DNA of 64,000 nt. Origin: Planctomycetota bacterium. Its GTDB lineage: Bacteria; Planctomycetota; UBA1135; GCA-002686595. The DNA lies in contig NZBA01000120.1 of the NCBI GenBank assembly GCA_002686265.1, positions 62,001 to 126,000 on the forward strand, in the 5' to 3' direction. The notes beneath the pieces were generated by a model. It searched no databases and was not told where the DNA came from. It worked only from the letters and a program-made list of their open reading frames with translations. Shown here one piece after another: positions 41,599-53,256 of this stretch. Position 1 is the first letter of the stretch. Each line of letters starts with the position of its first letter. The translations under genes were made by a program, and so were the position numbers.

Positions 41599-43002
41599 CT
41601 AGGGGCGCCCGGCCACCAGACGGAATCCGAGTGCGGCGTGCCGGTAGTGGGGATGCGCCCAGATGCGGTAGGCGGAGCGCAGGTACATCATCGGTGTGGC
41701 GTCGTCAAAACCACCGCCGCGGACGACGCGCCCGGTGCCGGTCACGGGGCCCGTGGGATTGAAGATCGGGCTGTTCGAGTAGTAGCTGAACTCGTACCAG
41801 TCCCCGCATAGCTCGCTCACGTTTCCGTTCATGTCGTAGAGCCCGTAGCCGTTCGCCATGTCGGCGCCGGCGGGAGATTGGTTCCCGTCGAAGTACCCGA
41901 CGGGAGTCGTGGCCGGTAGGCTTCCCTCGAAAGGGTCGCCCGACCCGGCGTAGTTGGCCTGCGAACCGTTGATCGAGTTGCCCCAGGGGAACATCGAGGG
42001 GGACGCGGACGATCCGCCCCGCGCGGCGTACTCCCACTCGGCCTCCGTCGGTAGGCGGTATCCGTCCGTGTCGAAATCACACTCCCAACTCGTCTCGTCG
42101 TAGCTGGGGTTCAAGCCGTGCGCCTTGCTCAGGCTGTTGGCGTACAGGCACGCCCCGTACCAAGAGACCTCCACCAACGGCTGGTCTTCCCAGCCGCTCA
42201 TCGCGCTGAAGGTCGTACTTGCCGCATCCCACGCGATGTGGCTGCTATCGCTGCTGTCGTTGGTGTGGCACAGAGATTCCTGGGCACCGCTGACCTGCCA
42301 GACACCGCCGGCTTCCTTGGTGACTTCGCCGCGTGCGAGAGCGCAGTTGAGGAAGGTCGCGTACTCACCATTCGTTACCTCGAAGACGTCCATGAGGAAC
42401 GCGCTCAGTAGCACCGAATGGAGCGGATCCTCGTTTCCCATTCCCGCATCGTGATGATCGCCCATCCGGAACCAGCCGGCGGGGATGAGGCTCATCCCCT
42501 CGTACAAGCCTCCGCCACCTCCACAGTGGAAACGGATCTCGTAGCCGTCGGTCAGGTTGAAGTTGGCGCCCCCCGCGTTCGGGTCTCGATACCAAGCTTG
42601 GAAGTACCAGGTCGAGCCGGCCGTGATCCGTGCCTCGGGGACCGTCTGGGCTTCGTAGTCCACCGCCAGGCTCATCGCGCCGCTCCCGGTGGGGAGGATC
42701 GCGCCCAACCGGAACATCCCGACGTCGCCGGGAGCGACGCACAGCGTGCCGTTGCCCATGGGGCGGGAGGTTTGGCCCGCGCCCTGGAAGAACAAGCCCA
42801 CCCGGTTGGGAGGCAGGAACTCGGCCTGTAGGACGAGGTCGTTCAGGGGGACGTCGGCTGTGCCGCTCGCGCTCATCAGGGCTCCGACACCCGTTGAGTT
42901 CACCCCGGCCGTACAGTAACTGGACCCGGGGTCGGTGGGTTGCGCGAAGGCCGCGGCGGGGGCGAGCAGGAGGCCGAGGGCGAATCGGGTGCGAAGCGAC
43001 AT
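41599..43002 (-). CDS. Secreted protein: planctomycete Cys-rich domain fused to FGE-sulfatase/SUMF1-like domain
   Basis: A 467-residue protein. The signal peptide is SLRTRFALGLLLAPAAAFAQ. Residues of about 25-170 resemble the domain that is C-terminal in other proteins of this window (SSYCTAGVNSTGVGALMSAS, LPPNRVGLFFQGAGQTSRPM, GTLCVAPGDVGMFRLGAILP, YFQAWYRDPNAGGANFNLTD). Residues of about 185-467 are an FGE-sulfatase (SUMF1) fold: SLIPAGWFRMGDHHDAGMGN, VFEVTNGEYATFLNC, YRLPTEAEWEYAARGGSSAS, YGLYDMNGNVSELCGDWYEF and GRVVRGGGFDD. The Cys pair used by true formylglycine-generating enzymes near the C-terminus is absent, so catalysis is unlikely and ligand binding is more plausible. AGAAGGA precedes the ATG. 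Confidence 0.88.
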   Translation of the reverse strand: MSLRTRFALGLLLAPAAAFAQPTDPGSSYCTAGVNSTGVGALMSASGTADVPLNDLVLQAEFLPPNRVGLFFQGAGQTSRPMGNGTLCVAPGDVGMFRLGAILPTGSGAMSLAVDYEAQTVPEARITAGSTWYFQAWYRDPNAGGANFNLTDGYEIRFHCGGGGGLYEGMSLIPAGWFRMGDHHDAGMGNEDPLHSVLLSAFLMDVFEVTNGEYATFLNCALARGEVTKEAGGVWQVSGAQESLCHTNDSSDSSHIAWDAASTTFSAMSGWEDQPLVEVSWYGACLYANSLSKAHGLNPSYDETSWECDFDTDGYRLPTEAEWEYAARGGSSASPSMFPWGNSINGSQANYAGSGDPFEGSLPATTPVGYFDGNQSPAGADMANGYGLYDMNGNVSELCGDWYEFSYYSNSPIFNPTGPVTGTGRVVRGGGFDDATPMMYLRSAYRIWAHPHYRHAALGFRLVAGRP

Positions 43003-43357
43003 GTGTGTGGTCCTTCTGAGGATCGACTGGGGTTTCGGGTCTGGGCGGGGATGACCTCCCCGCAGTGCTGAGAGCTGGGAATCACGGCGTGCATCACGGG
43101 ATTTCTTGCAGAAACCCCAACCCGACCTGTCAAGGGGGTGACGAGTAGTCCGCGAGCGTGGTTTCTCCCGGTCGGTGTCGGGAACCCAGGAATGGCGAGC
43201 CGTGCGTCTTGACGCATGCACTGCCCTTGAGGTTCCCCGTACCGCCCCAAGTGCGCGCCGGATCGAGGTCCTTCCCGGAGCTGAGATAGCGCCTCGTCGC
43301 CACGGTCGCGGCTGGCCTCGCACCGGAGCACTCCGAGCCCTATTCATTCCACGAACC
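43003..43357. other. Divergent promoter region, no gene seen
   Basis: These 355 bp separate the start of the FGE-like gene (minus) from the bactofilin gene (plus). A moderately AT-richer stretch lies around 43098-43125. No convincing promoter boxes, repeats or open coding frames were identified; frames into it from both sides are extensions of the flanking genes without coding character. Confidence 0.5.
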
Positions 43358-43912
43358 ATGAGCGAGCCGACGGTTGACACCTCGCCCGACACCGCGAACG
43401 AAGATCCGGGCTGGGCGGGTACGTGCCTCAAGCTCGCCGGTTGCGGCTGTCTCGCCGCCGTGCTCCTGTGCGTGTTCAGCGTCTGGCTCGTCGACCGCTG
43501 GATCCCGTTCCTGGACCACGAATGGACGGTGACCGAGACCATGAGGGTCCGGGAGGATCAGGTCTTCGACGACTCGCTCGTGTTTGTGGGCCAAGACCTC
43601 TTCGTCGACGGCGCCCTCGACGGCGACCTGACCATGATTGGGGAGAAGCTCGAGGTCGACGGCACGATCCACGGGGACGTCGCCTTCATGGGCAAGCGCC
43701 TGAGGTTGTTCGGCACGATCGACGGGGACCTGCGTTTCCTGGGAGAGAAGTGCACGATCGAGGGGCGGATCAGCGGAGACGTCGACTTCGCGGGCGAGCG
43801 CCTGACCCTCGGACCCAAGGGCGTGGTCGAGGGCGATCTCGATCTGGCCGGCGAGACCTTCGAGAACGCCGGGACCGTCGGCGGTTCGATCTCGGGCGTG
43901 TACGGCGACTGA
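43358..43912 (+). CDS. Bactofilin-like (polymer-forming cytoskeletal) membrane protein
   Basis: A 184-residue protein. A short polar N-terminus is followed by one transmembrane segment (KLAGCGCLAAVLLCVFSVWL) and then a bactofilin-like beta-helix with repeated short turns: SLVFVGQDLFVDGALDGDLT, MIGEKLEVDGTIHGDVAFMG, LRLFGTIDGDLRFLGEKCTI and GRISGDVDFAGERLTLGPKG. The regular V-x-G-x-I-x-G-D-x-x-x-x-G pattern is the family signature. Bactofilins polymerise into membrane-attached filaments, but the single transmembrane helix placing the domain after it suggests an extracytoplasmic or anchored variant. The start is ATG 43358. It converges with the kinase gene, 52 bp away. Confidence 0.85.
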   Translation: MSEPTVDTSPDTANEDPGWAGTCLKLAGCGCLAAVLLCVFSVWLVDRWIPFLDHEWTVTETMRVREDQVFDDSLVFVGQDLFVDGALDGDLTMIGEKLEVDGTIHGDVAFMGKRLRLFGTIDGDLRFLGEKCTIEGRISGDVDFAGERLTLGPKGVVEGDLDLAGETFENAGTVGGSISGVYGD

Positions 43913-43964
43913 GGCGTCGCCGAGGCAGTTCCCTCCCGTGCGCCACCGGCGGGTTGGAGGCCGC

Positions 43965-46325
<2,361 letters not shown>

Positions 46326-46534
46326 TTCCCGTCCCCTCCTAGCTCCGCTCGCGCGGGAGACCGCCGTTCACGGTGGGGCGGGTTTTCTGGTCGCGTGAGC
46401 CGGATCGAGTCATGCCGGGCCTGATTGAGTCATGCTGGGGCAGCGTGCGGCCATCGACGCCCGCCGGTCGGGGAGAACCGAGCGGCGAGATCCTGGCGGC
46501 TCTCCATTGATGAGTGCAACCGACCCCCTCGCCG

Positions 46535-47068
46535 TTACTCCTCGTTGCCGGTAACCTCCCGCAAGCGTGCGAGAGCCCGGTGGAAGGTCACCCGCGCCAG
46601 GTTCTCGGTGATGTCCAGGCGTCGCCCGCACTCCGCGAAGGGGAGGTCTTCCCAGAGCCGCAATTCGACGACGCGCCGTTGTCGCTCCGACAGGTGCTCG
46701 AGCTTGCGGAGCGCGCCGGCGCGCCGTTCTTCGCTCCTGAGCAGATTGGACGGCCCGTTGCGGGAGCCCCCCGCCCGGTTCTCGGGAACCGGCTGAGACG
46801 TTCGCAGGCGCCGTCCGTGCTGGGCGATGAAGTTCGCCAGCACGCGCTGCAGCCACCCGCGGAACGCCTGCCGGTTGGCGAAGTGCAGCCTGTCCGCCTG
46901 TTCGAGGGCGCGCAGCTGCAGCTCCTGAGCCACGTCCGACGAGTCGATCTCGGCGGCCAACTTGGCACCGAGCAAGGAGCGCGCCTTGCGGCGCAGCCAA
47001 GTACCCTCGCGTACGATCGCGCGCGGAAGGGGGCGGCCGCTGTCTGAGAAGTGGACCATCGTGCGCAT
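46535..47068 (-). CDS. ECF sigma factor 2
   Basis: A 177-residue sigma-70 protein of the planctomycete ECF kind: region 2 is WLRRKARSLLGAKLAAEIDS, DVAQELQLRALEQADRLHFA and RQAFRGWLQRVLANFIAQHG. Region 4 is RKLEHLSERQRRVVELRLWE followed by DLPFAECGRRLDITENLARV and TFHRALARLREVTGNEE. It is shorter than the other sigma factor here and belongs to a different ECF subgroup. The kinase gene follows on the same strand, so phosphorylation-linked control is likely. The start is ATG 47068, with a second ATG three codons later. It is divergent from the beta-helix gene, with 204 bp between the starts. Confidence 0.88.
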   Translation of the reverse strand: MRTMVHFSDSGRPLPRAIVREGTWLRRKARSLLGAKLAAEIDSSDVAQELQLRALEQADRLHFANRQAFRGWLQRVLANFIAQHGRRLRTSQPVPENRAGGSRNGPSNLLRSEERRAGALRKLEHLSERQRRVVELRLWEDLPFAECGRRLDITENLARVTFHRALARLREVTGNEE

Positions 47069-47272
47069 GGGAGCCGAGCGCTCTCACCGAGCACTCTACC
47101 ACAGGCTACTGCCGGGGGGCCGTGCCGGGGGGGGGGCGGCGCGCCCGCGCGCATGGGCCGAGGAAGGTGCGTAGGAGGGCGGGGTGGTGGGGTTGCCGGT
47201 TTCCTGTCGGGACGTGGGGACGATCTGCGTCTAGTCTCGTGTCAGACCGAATCCCTCACCAGAAGAGACCTC

Positions 47273-49897
47273 ATGGATACCACGCAGTACACCTCCCGCT
47301 CCCTTGCGCGCACCGCCGGCCTGTCCGCGGCGATGCTCACGACGATCGCGTCTCTCGCCGGGGCGGACACCTTCCACGTTTCGACCACGGCGGACGCCGG
47401 TCCGGGCAGCCTGCGCGCGGCCATCGACTTGGCCAACGCCAACCCGGGAGCGGACGACGTGGTTTTCGACGTTTCCGGGGCCGTGGTCTTGGCCAGCGCG
47501 CTCCCGCACCTGGTAGACGACGGGACGCGCCTGTTGGGGACGACCGCGCCGGACGTCGGCGTCGGGCCGGACGTCACCCTGCTGGGCAGCGGGACGTTCC
47601 CCGGCCTGATGATCGACGGCGCCGACGGCTGCGCGGTCACGGGGCTGCGCCTGATGGGATTCGTCGAGGGCATCATCCTCTCGCACGGCGCACGCGGCAA
47701 CCTGATCGGGGGAGCGCACTCCACCGACACGAACGTCGTCACGGGGAACATGCTCGGGATCGTCCTGCGTGATCCGGGGACCGACGCCAACAAGATCTAC
47801 GGCAACGTGATCGTTGATCACAACCTGGAGGGGATCCTGCTGGAGAACGGACCGGGCGGGAACCTGATCGGCGGCAGCGATCCGGCCGAGGGCAACCTCG
47901 TCTTCGGAAACGGACGGGACGGTATCCGCTTGCTGGTTTCACCGCCACCCACGGTCCCGGTCGGGTGCTCGGGGACCGTGATCCGCAACAACCGCATCGG
48001 GACCGACGCGGGGGGCATCGATTTGCTGGGCAACGGCGGATCCGGGATCGCGCTGGAAACCGGCAACAGCGAAGTCGGCCACACCGGCACGCTCATCCAG
48101 GACAACGTGATCGTTGACAACGCGGGCCACGGCATCCTGCTCCTCGCCGCGGCCGGCACCCTGGTGCGCGACAACAAGATCGGTGTGGACGTCACCGGCG
48201 GCGCGGACGCGGGGAACAGCCGGGACGGTGTCCACGTGTTCTCAGGCCCGGGCAACGAGATCGGACCGGACAACGTCATCAGCGGCAACGGCGAGAACGG
48301 CGTTCTGGTGCGCAACTCCCAGTCGGACTTCACGCGTGTGGTAGGCAACCATATCGGGATGGACGAGACTGGCTTCGTGCCGCTCGGCAACGACCGTGAC
48401 GGCGTCCTGCTGCTGCACGATGTGGCCTTCGCCCTGGTTGCCGAGAACCTGATCAGCGGGAACGCCATGAGCGGTGTGCACCTCACCGGGAACAGCCCGT
48501 TCCAGAACGTGGTCGAGGAGAACTTGATCGGTCTCGACGAGTCCGGGCAGGCGGCGGCCGGCAACGGCTTGCACGGAGTCCACTTCACGGCCGTGGCGAC
48601 GGACAACCTGATCCGGGAGAACACCATCAGCGGCAACTCCGGCTTGGGGATCGCCGACACGATCGTTGGGAGCCTGCCGGGGATCATCGAGCACCGCAGC
48701 ACCATCCAAGGCAACCGGATCGGGACCGACGTGGGCGGGACCTCGGCGGTGCCCAACGGTTCGGGCGGGATCCGCATGCAGGGCAGCGGATCTCTGATCG
48801 GCGGCCCCGCGTCCGGCGAGGGGAACCTGATTTCGGGGAACGGCAGCTGGGGCATCAGCGCCTGGCAGGACGGCGGCCCGCCCTACATCCAGCTCGGGCT
48901 GGTGATCCAGGGCAACAAGATTGGCCTGAACAGCCTGGGAGATCCCCTCGGTAACGCCGCCGGCGGAGTACTCCTGGGTGACGGCTACCACGAGACCTTG
49001 GTCGGTGGCGATCCCTCCGTGGCGGGCGTGATGAACGAGATCTGCCACAACGCGGGTCCCGGTGTGCGCATCGGCCAGAGCGGCTGGGTGACCGCTATCC
49101 CCCTCTCCAACCAGGTCCTCACCAACCGCATCGACCAGAACTCCGGCGATCCGATCGAGTTGGTCGTGGGCGGCAACGACTTGCACCCGGCTCCGGAGAT
49201 CACGTCGGTCTCGACCAGCGAGGTGACGGGAACGAACCCGGTGCCGGGGTTCGACGCACGGATCCAGGTGTTCGGAAACGACGGCGTATTCGTCGATGAG
49301 CTCCTCGTTCCCGGCGCGGCCGCCAACTGGGTCCTGTCGGTTTCCTTGGCTGTGGGCGAGAGCGTGAGCGCCACCGCCACCTCCCTGTGGCCGGGTCGGG
49401 CCGTCCCCCAGACATCTCCGTACTCGACGGAGGGCGACGGCAGTGTCGGGACGCCGTTCTGCTTCTGCCCGATGCCGGCCGCGCCCTGCGGCAACGCCGA
49501 TCCGGCCGCCGGCTGCGCCAACGGCAGCGGGAGTGGCGCGCGCCTGGGTGCGAGTGGCTCGGCGAGCTTGGCCAACGCCGATCTCGTCCTGGAGAGCTCC
49601 GGCCTGGTGCCCGGCCAGCCGGGCCTCTACTTCCAGGGCGACAACCCCGCCGCCGGCGGGGCCGGGTTGCCCTTTGGGGACGGCCTGCGGTGTGTCGGGG
49701 GTTCGGTGGTGCGGCTGCAGGTCGTTACCGCTTCGGGGTCTGGAGCCTCGGCGACCTCGATGGACATCGGTCTGGCCGGCGGTGTCTCCGTGGGCGAGAC
49801 GAAGCACTACCAGCTCTGGTACCGCGCGCCTGGATCGAGCCCGTGCGGATCCGGTTTCAACCTGACCAACGCGGTCTCGGTGACCTGGGTCGATTGA
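47273..49897 (+). CDS. Surface beta-helix protein with planctomycete Cys-rich C-terminal domain
   Basis: An 874-residue protein. The signal peptide region is SLARTAGLSAAMLTTIASLA then GADTFHVSTTADAGPGSLRA, the CSLREA-like start of right-handed parallel beta-helix proteins. About 600 residues of helix follow with recurring turns such as NLIGGSDPAEGNLVFGNGRD, TVIRNNRIGTDAGGIDLLGN and NVISGNGENGVLVRNSQSDF. Residues of about 735-874 are the Cys-rich domain (CGNADPAAGCANGSGSGARL, VPGQPGLYFQGDNPAAGGAG, LPFGDGLRCVGGSVVRLQVV, YQLWYRAPGSSPCGSGFNLT), ending VTWVD. In these bacteria the C-terminal domain likely serves anchoring or secretion; this is inference from its recurrence at protein ends. A strong hairpin follows the stop. 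Confidence 0.88.
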   Translation: MDTTQYTSRSLARTAGLSAAMLTTIASLAGADTFHVSTTADAGPGSLRAAIDLANANPGADDVVFDVSGAVVLASALPHLVDDGTRLLGTTAPDVGVGPDVTLLGSGTFPGLMIDGADGCAVTGLRLMGFVEGIILSHGARGNLIGGAHSTDTNVVTGNMLGIVLRDPGTDANKIYGNVIVDHNLEGILLENGPGGNLIGGSDPAEGNLVFGNGRDGIRLLVSPPPTVPVGCSGTVIRNNRIGTDAGGIDLLGNGGSGIALETGNSEVGHTGTLIQDNVIVDNAGHGILLLAAAGTLVRDNKIGVDVTGGADAGNSRDGVHVFSGPGNEIGPDNVISGNGENGVLVRNSQSDFTRVVGNHIGMDETGFVPLGNDRDGVLLLHDVAFALVAENLISGNAMSGVHLTGNSPFQNVVEENLIGLDESGQAAAGNGLHGVHFTAVATDNLIRENTISGNSGLGIADTIVGSLPGIIEHRSTIQGNRIGTDVGGTSAVPNGSGGIRMQGSGSLIGGPASGEGNLISGNGSWGISAWQDGGPPYIQLGLVIQGNKIGLNSLGDPLGNAAGGVLLGDGYHETLVGGDPSVAGVMNEICHNAGPGVRIGQSGWVTAIPLSNQVLTNRIDQNSGDPIELVVGGNDLHPAPEITSVSTSEVTGTNPVPGFDARIQVFGNDGVFVDELLVPGAAANWVLSVSLAVGESVSATATSLWPGRAVPQTSPYSTEGDGSVGTPFCFCPMPAAPCGNADPAAGCANGSGSGARLGASGSASLANADLVLESSGLVPGQPGLYFQGDNPAAGGAGLPFGDGLRCVGGSVVRLQVVTASGSGASATSMDIGLAGGVSVGETKHYQLWYRAPGSSPCGSGFNLTNAVSVTWVD

Positions 49898-49908
49898 GAA
49901 GGAACGGG

Positions 49909-49950
49909 GGCGGCCGCGGCAGTGGGACGATTCCCGCCGGCGCGGCCGCC
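49909..49950 (+). terminator. Strong GC hairpin after the beta-helix gene
   Basis: GGCGGCCGCG (49909-49918) and CGCGGCCGCC (49941-49950) form a perfect 10-bp stem. Inside, GGGA pairs with TCCC. The structure starts 12 bp after the stop codon. No T run follows, so it may act as a Rho-linked or structural terminator. Confidence 0.65.
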
Positions 49951-50070
49951 GCGGGACGTTGTCGCGCACCCACCGGCGCGGCAGCCGAAGGTGCCTGTGC
50001 CGGAAGGCGTTCGCGCGGGCACGCTGATGGGGGTGCGGGAGGACGCCGCCGCCGCTGCTAGAATGCGGTG

Positions 50071-51798
50071 ATGCCGGCGGGACACAATCGGTATCGAACG
50101 CTCCTCCTCGCGCTCGCCTGTGTCGGGGTCATCGGTGCTTCGATCTGGGTGGCGAAGGAGCGCGGCGGGGCTTCCGAGCCGAAGGGGGCGGAGATGGCGG
50201 AGCCCCCCGCCGGTGCGGGGAGCTTCACCGACATCACCGTCGAAGCCGGGATCGACTTCGTCCATGACAACGGCGCGCGCGGCGACTACCTCCTGTGCGA
50301 GATCATGGGCCCCGGCGGCGCCCTGTTCGACTATGACGGCGACGACCTGCTCGACCTGTTTCTCGTCCAGAGCGGTATCCTGGGCGAGGAGCGAGCGGAT
50401 GTCGCCTGTCGCTTGTACCGAAACGATGGCGACGGCGGGTTCACGGACGTCAGCGAAGCCAGTGGCGCCGCCGTGACGGGCTACGGCATGGGCTGCGCCG
50501 TGGGCGACCACGACGGGGACGGGACCGCAGACCTCTACATCACGCGCGTCGGGCCCGACGTCCTGCTCGCCAACCAGGGTGACGGGACCTTCCGCGACGT
50601 GACCGCCGAAGCGGGGTTGATCAACGACGGCTACACCAGCTCAGCGGTGTGGTTTGACGCCGACGGGAATGGGCGGCTGGACCTATACGTGGCGCGCTAC
50701 ACCGACCTCGCTCCCGGCGCCCACGTGCCCTGCACGAACTTCCTCGGGCACCGCGAGTACTGCGATCCCTCGACGGCGGACCAGACGCGCGACCTGTTCT
50801 ACCGCAACCTCGGCGGTGGGCGCTTCGAGGACGCCTCGACCTCCTCGGGCGTAGCCCTGCGCACGGGCTACGGCCTGGCGGTGGTCGCAGCGGATCTCGA
50901 TTCCGACGGTCTGGTGGACGTCTACGTGGCCAACGACCAGTCGCCGGCCTTTCACTGGCGCAATCGCGGCGACGGGACCTTCGAGGAGGTCGGCCCCCAG
51001 ACCGGATCGGCCTACAACGGCCAGGGCGTGGCGATCGCGGGCATGGGCATCGTGGCCGAGGACTTCGACGGCGACGCGGACGTCGACCTGTTCATCACCA
51101 ACATCCGCCAGTTCAGCCCCCTCTTCCTGCGTAACGACGGAGCGATGTTCTCCGACGCGAGCTACCGCTGGGGCCACCCGCGCTGGATGGCGCCCCACAC
51201 CGGCTTCGGGACGGTCGCCTTCGATTCGGACAACGACGGCACTCTGGAGCTGTTCGTGGCCAACGGCGGGGTCGCGCGTAGCCGCTCGGCGACGCACATC
51301 GAGGCCGTCTACACCGAGCCGAACCAGTTCCTGCGACGGGAGGGGACGGGGCGCTGGAGCGAGGACGGGGAGACCTTCGGGCGCTCTCTGCTCCTCCCGG
51401 CGGTCTCGCGCGGGGTCGCGTGCGGCGACATCGACAACGACGGAGACGTGGACCTCCTGGTTTGTCGCAACGGAGAGCGGCCGCAACTTCTGCGCAACGA
51501 CGCCGGGGGCGGCGGACACTGGCTGTCGGTACTTCCGGTAGACGCCGAAGGGCGTGGGCCGATTCTGAACGCGCGCGTGACCCTAGACGCGGGCGGGACG
51601 CGGCGGATGCGCGAGTGCCGCGCGCAGGAGAGCTACTTGATCTCCCGGGATCCGCGGGTCCACTTCGGCCTCGGCGCTAGCGACGCCTTCGCCTCGATCC
51701 GCGTGCGCTGGCCGGACGGGAGCGTGGAGCGTTTCCCCGGCGGAGCCGCGGATCGCTTCCTGACCTTGCGGCGCGGGAGCGGGGAGGCGGAGCGTTGA
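50071..51798 (+). CDS. CRTAC1-like protein (FG-GAP/VCBS repeats with ASPIC/UnbV domain)
   Basis: About 575 residues with an N-terminal membrane anchor or signal (RTLLLALACVGVIGASIWVA). Calcium-binding propeller repeats follow: DYDGDDLLDLFLVQSG, DHDGDGTADLYITRVG, DADGNGRLDLYVARYT, DLDSDGLVDVYVANDQSPAF, DFDGDADVDLFITNIRQFSP and DIDNDGDVDLLVCRNGERPQ. A C-terminal ASPIC/UnbV domain ends the protein (RDPRVHFGLGASDAFASIRV, RWPDGSVERFPGG). The family is common and mostly uncharacterised in planctomycetes; it is probably surface-exposed. ATG 50071 is preceded by GTG 50068, which is also possible. Its stop overlaps the TTG start of the TPR gene, so the two are translated together. Confidence 0.9.
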   Translation: MPAGHNRYRTLLLALACVGVIGASIWVAKERGGASEPKGAEMAEPPAGAGSFTDITVEAGIDFVHDNGARGDYLLCEIMGPGGALFDYDGDDLLDLFLVQSGILGEERADVACRLYRNDGDGGFTDVSEASGAAVTGYGMGCAVGDHDGDGTADLYITRVGPDVLLANQGDGTFRDVTAEAGLINDGYTSSAVWFDADGNGRLDLYVARYTDLAPGAHVPCTNFLGHREYCDPSTADQTRDLFYRNLGGGRFEDASTSSGVALRTGYGLAVVAADLDSDGLVDVYVANDQSPAFHWRNRGDGTFEEVGPQTGSAYNGQGVAIAGMGIVAEDFDGDADVDLFITNIRQFSPLFLRNDGAMFSDASYRWGHPRWMAPHTGFGTVAFDSDNDGTLELFVANGGVARSRSATHIEAVYTEPNQFLRREGTGRWSEDGETFGRSLLLPAVSRGVACGDIDNDGDVDLLVCRNGERPQLLRNDAGGGGHWLSVLPVDAEGRGPILNARVTLDAGGTRRMRECRAQESYLISRDPRVHFGLGASDAFASIRVRWPDGSVERFPGGAADRFLTLRRGSGEAER

Positions 51799-53189
51799 AG
51801 CGGACGGGCAGGCTGTCTGGGCTCGAGGGAGCCTTGCTCTGCGTGCTCGCGGCGGGCCTCGGATTCCTGGCCTGGGCGAGGCTCTCCAGTGCGCCAGTGG
51901 CGAGCATCCCGTCCATGCGCTTCTTCGAGCGCTCCGACGGCATGCCCGTGGCCGAGGTGGACGCCCACGAATTGGCGACCTTCCTCACGTCTGTCGGCGT
52001 GCCGCCGCTCGCGCTACCCCCGCCGCCGGTCGAGGCTGCCGTGGCGCGGGCGATGGCGCGTGCCATGGAGGCCCTCGTGGAGGCTCCCACGGCGGCGAGC
52101 TACGGCCGCTTCGGCCAGTTCTTCGACGCCCTACGCATGAACGAGCAGGCCCGCGCCTGCTTCGAGCGCGCCGTGGCCCTCGCGCCCGGCGAGCACCGCT
52201 GGCGCCACACCTTGGGGCGTCACCTGGCGACGATCGGGGAGAGCGCGGCGGCGGAGGCCCATTTTCGGCGGGCGACGGAGCTCGATCCCGCCTACCTGCC
52301 GACGCGCTGGCGCCTCGCTCGTCTGTGCTTTCAGACCGACCGCGGCGGGGAGGCGGAGTCGCTGCTGCGCGGCACCCTCGCGGCCGCGGAGCACCCCTAC
52401 CCTTGGGCGGAGCTGGCGCAGCTGACCCTCGGGCGCGGGCAGGCCGCCGAGGCGCGAGAGCTCCTGAAGACCGCTCTGGAGCGCGATCCGACCTACGGTC
52501 GGGGGCACGCGCTGATGAGCCAGGCGTTGACGGTCCTCGGTGAGAGGGAACGCGCCGCGGCCCACGCGCGGCGTGGGCGGTACTCGATCAAGAGCCTCGA
52601 CTCGATCCCCGACCCGATCGTGCGCGACGGCGTGCGCGAGACCGACTCGGTCTCCTACCACCGCATCGCCGCGCGCTCGAGCGCCGCCGGTGGGGCGGAG
52701 CGGATCGCTCTGTGGGAGCGCATCTGCCGTGCGGACCCGGCCAACGCGGACGACAAGATCCAGCTCTCCAACGCCTATCTCGGTGCTGGACGAACGGAGG
52801 AAGCGATCGCGACTCTGGAGGTGGCCATGGCGCAGGTACCGCGCGGCGCGCGCTTTCGGCTCTCTCGCGCTCAGCTCGCCTTGCGCCTTGGCGATGCGGC
52901 CGGCGCCCTGCGCTACGCGGACGAGGCTCTGGCTCTCGACGCGAAGACGACTGCCGCCCTGGGGGTGAAGTGCATGGCGCTCGTGAGCCTCTCTCGGGCG
53001 AGCGAGGCCGTGGCTCCGGCGGAGCGCGCCCTGGAGCTCGCGCCCGACAATCCGCAGATCTACCTCTTCGTCGGCTCGGTGTACGAGCGCAACGGCCGCG
53101 TTTCCGAGGCCGCCGCAACCTACCGGAGGGGGCTCGCGATCGACCCGGCGACTCCGGGCCTGCGCGAGGCACTCGAGCGCGTCGAGTGA
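51795..53189 (+). CDS. TPR-repeat protein with N-terminal membrane anchor
   Basis: A 464-residue protein. The N-terminal hydrophobic segment LEGALLCVLAAGLGFLAWAR anchors or exports it. Tetratricopeptide repeats occupy residues of about 95-250 and 320-460: FDALRMNEQARACFERAVAL, GESAAAEAHFRRATELDPAY, GQAAEARELLKTALERDPTY, LGAGRTEEAIATLEVAMAQV and NGRVSEAAATYRRGLAIDPA. A central stretch (YSIKSLDSIPDPIVRDGVRE) is not TPR. The start TTG lies within the upstream stop (TTGA), with GGGGAGGCGGAG before it. CRTAC1-TPR gene pairs recur in several phyla, so this is presumably a functional pair with an unknown job at the cell surface. Confidence 0.88.
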   Translation: MKRTGRLSGLEGALLCVLAAGLGFLAWARLSSAPVASIPSMRFFERSDGMPVAEVDAHELATFLTSVGVPPLALPPPPVEAAVARAMARAMEALVEAPTAASYGRFGQFFDALRMNEQARACFERAVALAPGEHRWRHTLGRHLATIGESAAAEAHFRRATELDPAYLPTRWRLARLCFQTDRGGEAESLLRGTLAAAEHPYPWAELAQLTLGRGQAAEARELLKTALERDPTYGRGHALMSQALTVLGERERAAAHARRGRYSIKSLDSIPDPIVRDGVRETDSVSYHRIAARSSAAGGAERIALWERICRADPANADDKIQLSNAYLGAGRTEEAIATLEVAMAQVPRGARFRLSRAQLALRLGDAAGALRYADEALALDAKTTAALGVKCMALVSLSRASEAVAPAERALELAPDNPQIYLFVGSVYERNGRVSEAAATYRRGLAIDPATPGLREALERVE

Positions 53190-53256
53190 GGGCGGCTCGC
53201 ACGGCCGCCGGATCGCTTCTCGTGGAGGCCGCACGGGCCTCCGCTGCGTGCTAGCG

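Noticed and set aside
41599-43002. The FGE-like protein as the maturase of the sulfatase-like enzyme at 22.9-25.3 kb
   Set aside because: The enzyme has Thr rather than Cys or Ser at the modified position, and the FGE-like domain lacks the catalytic Cys pair.
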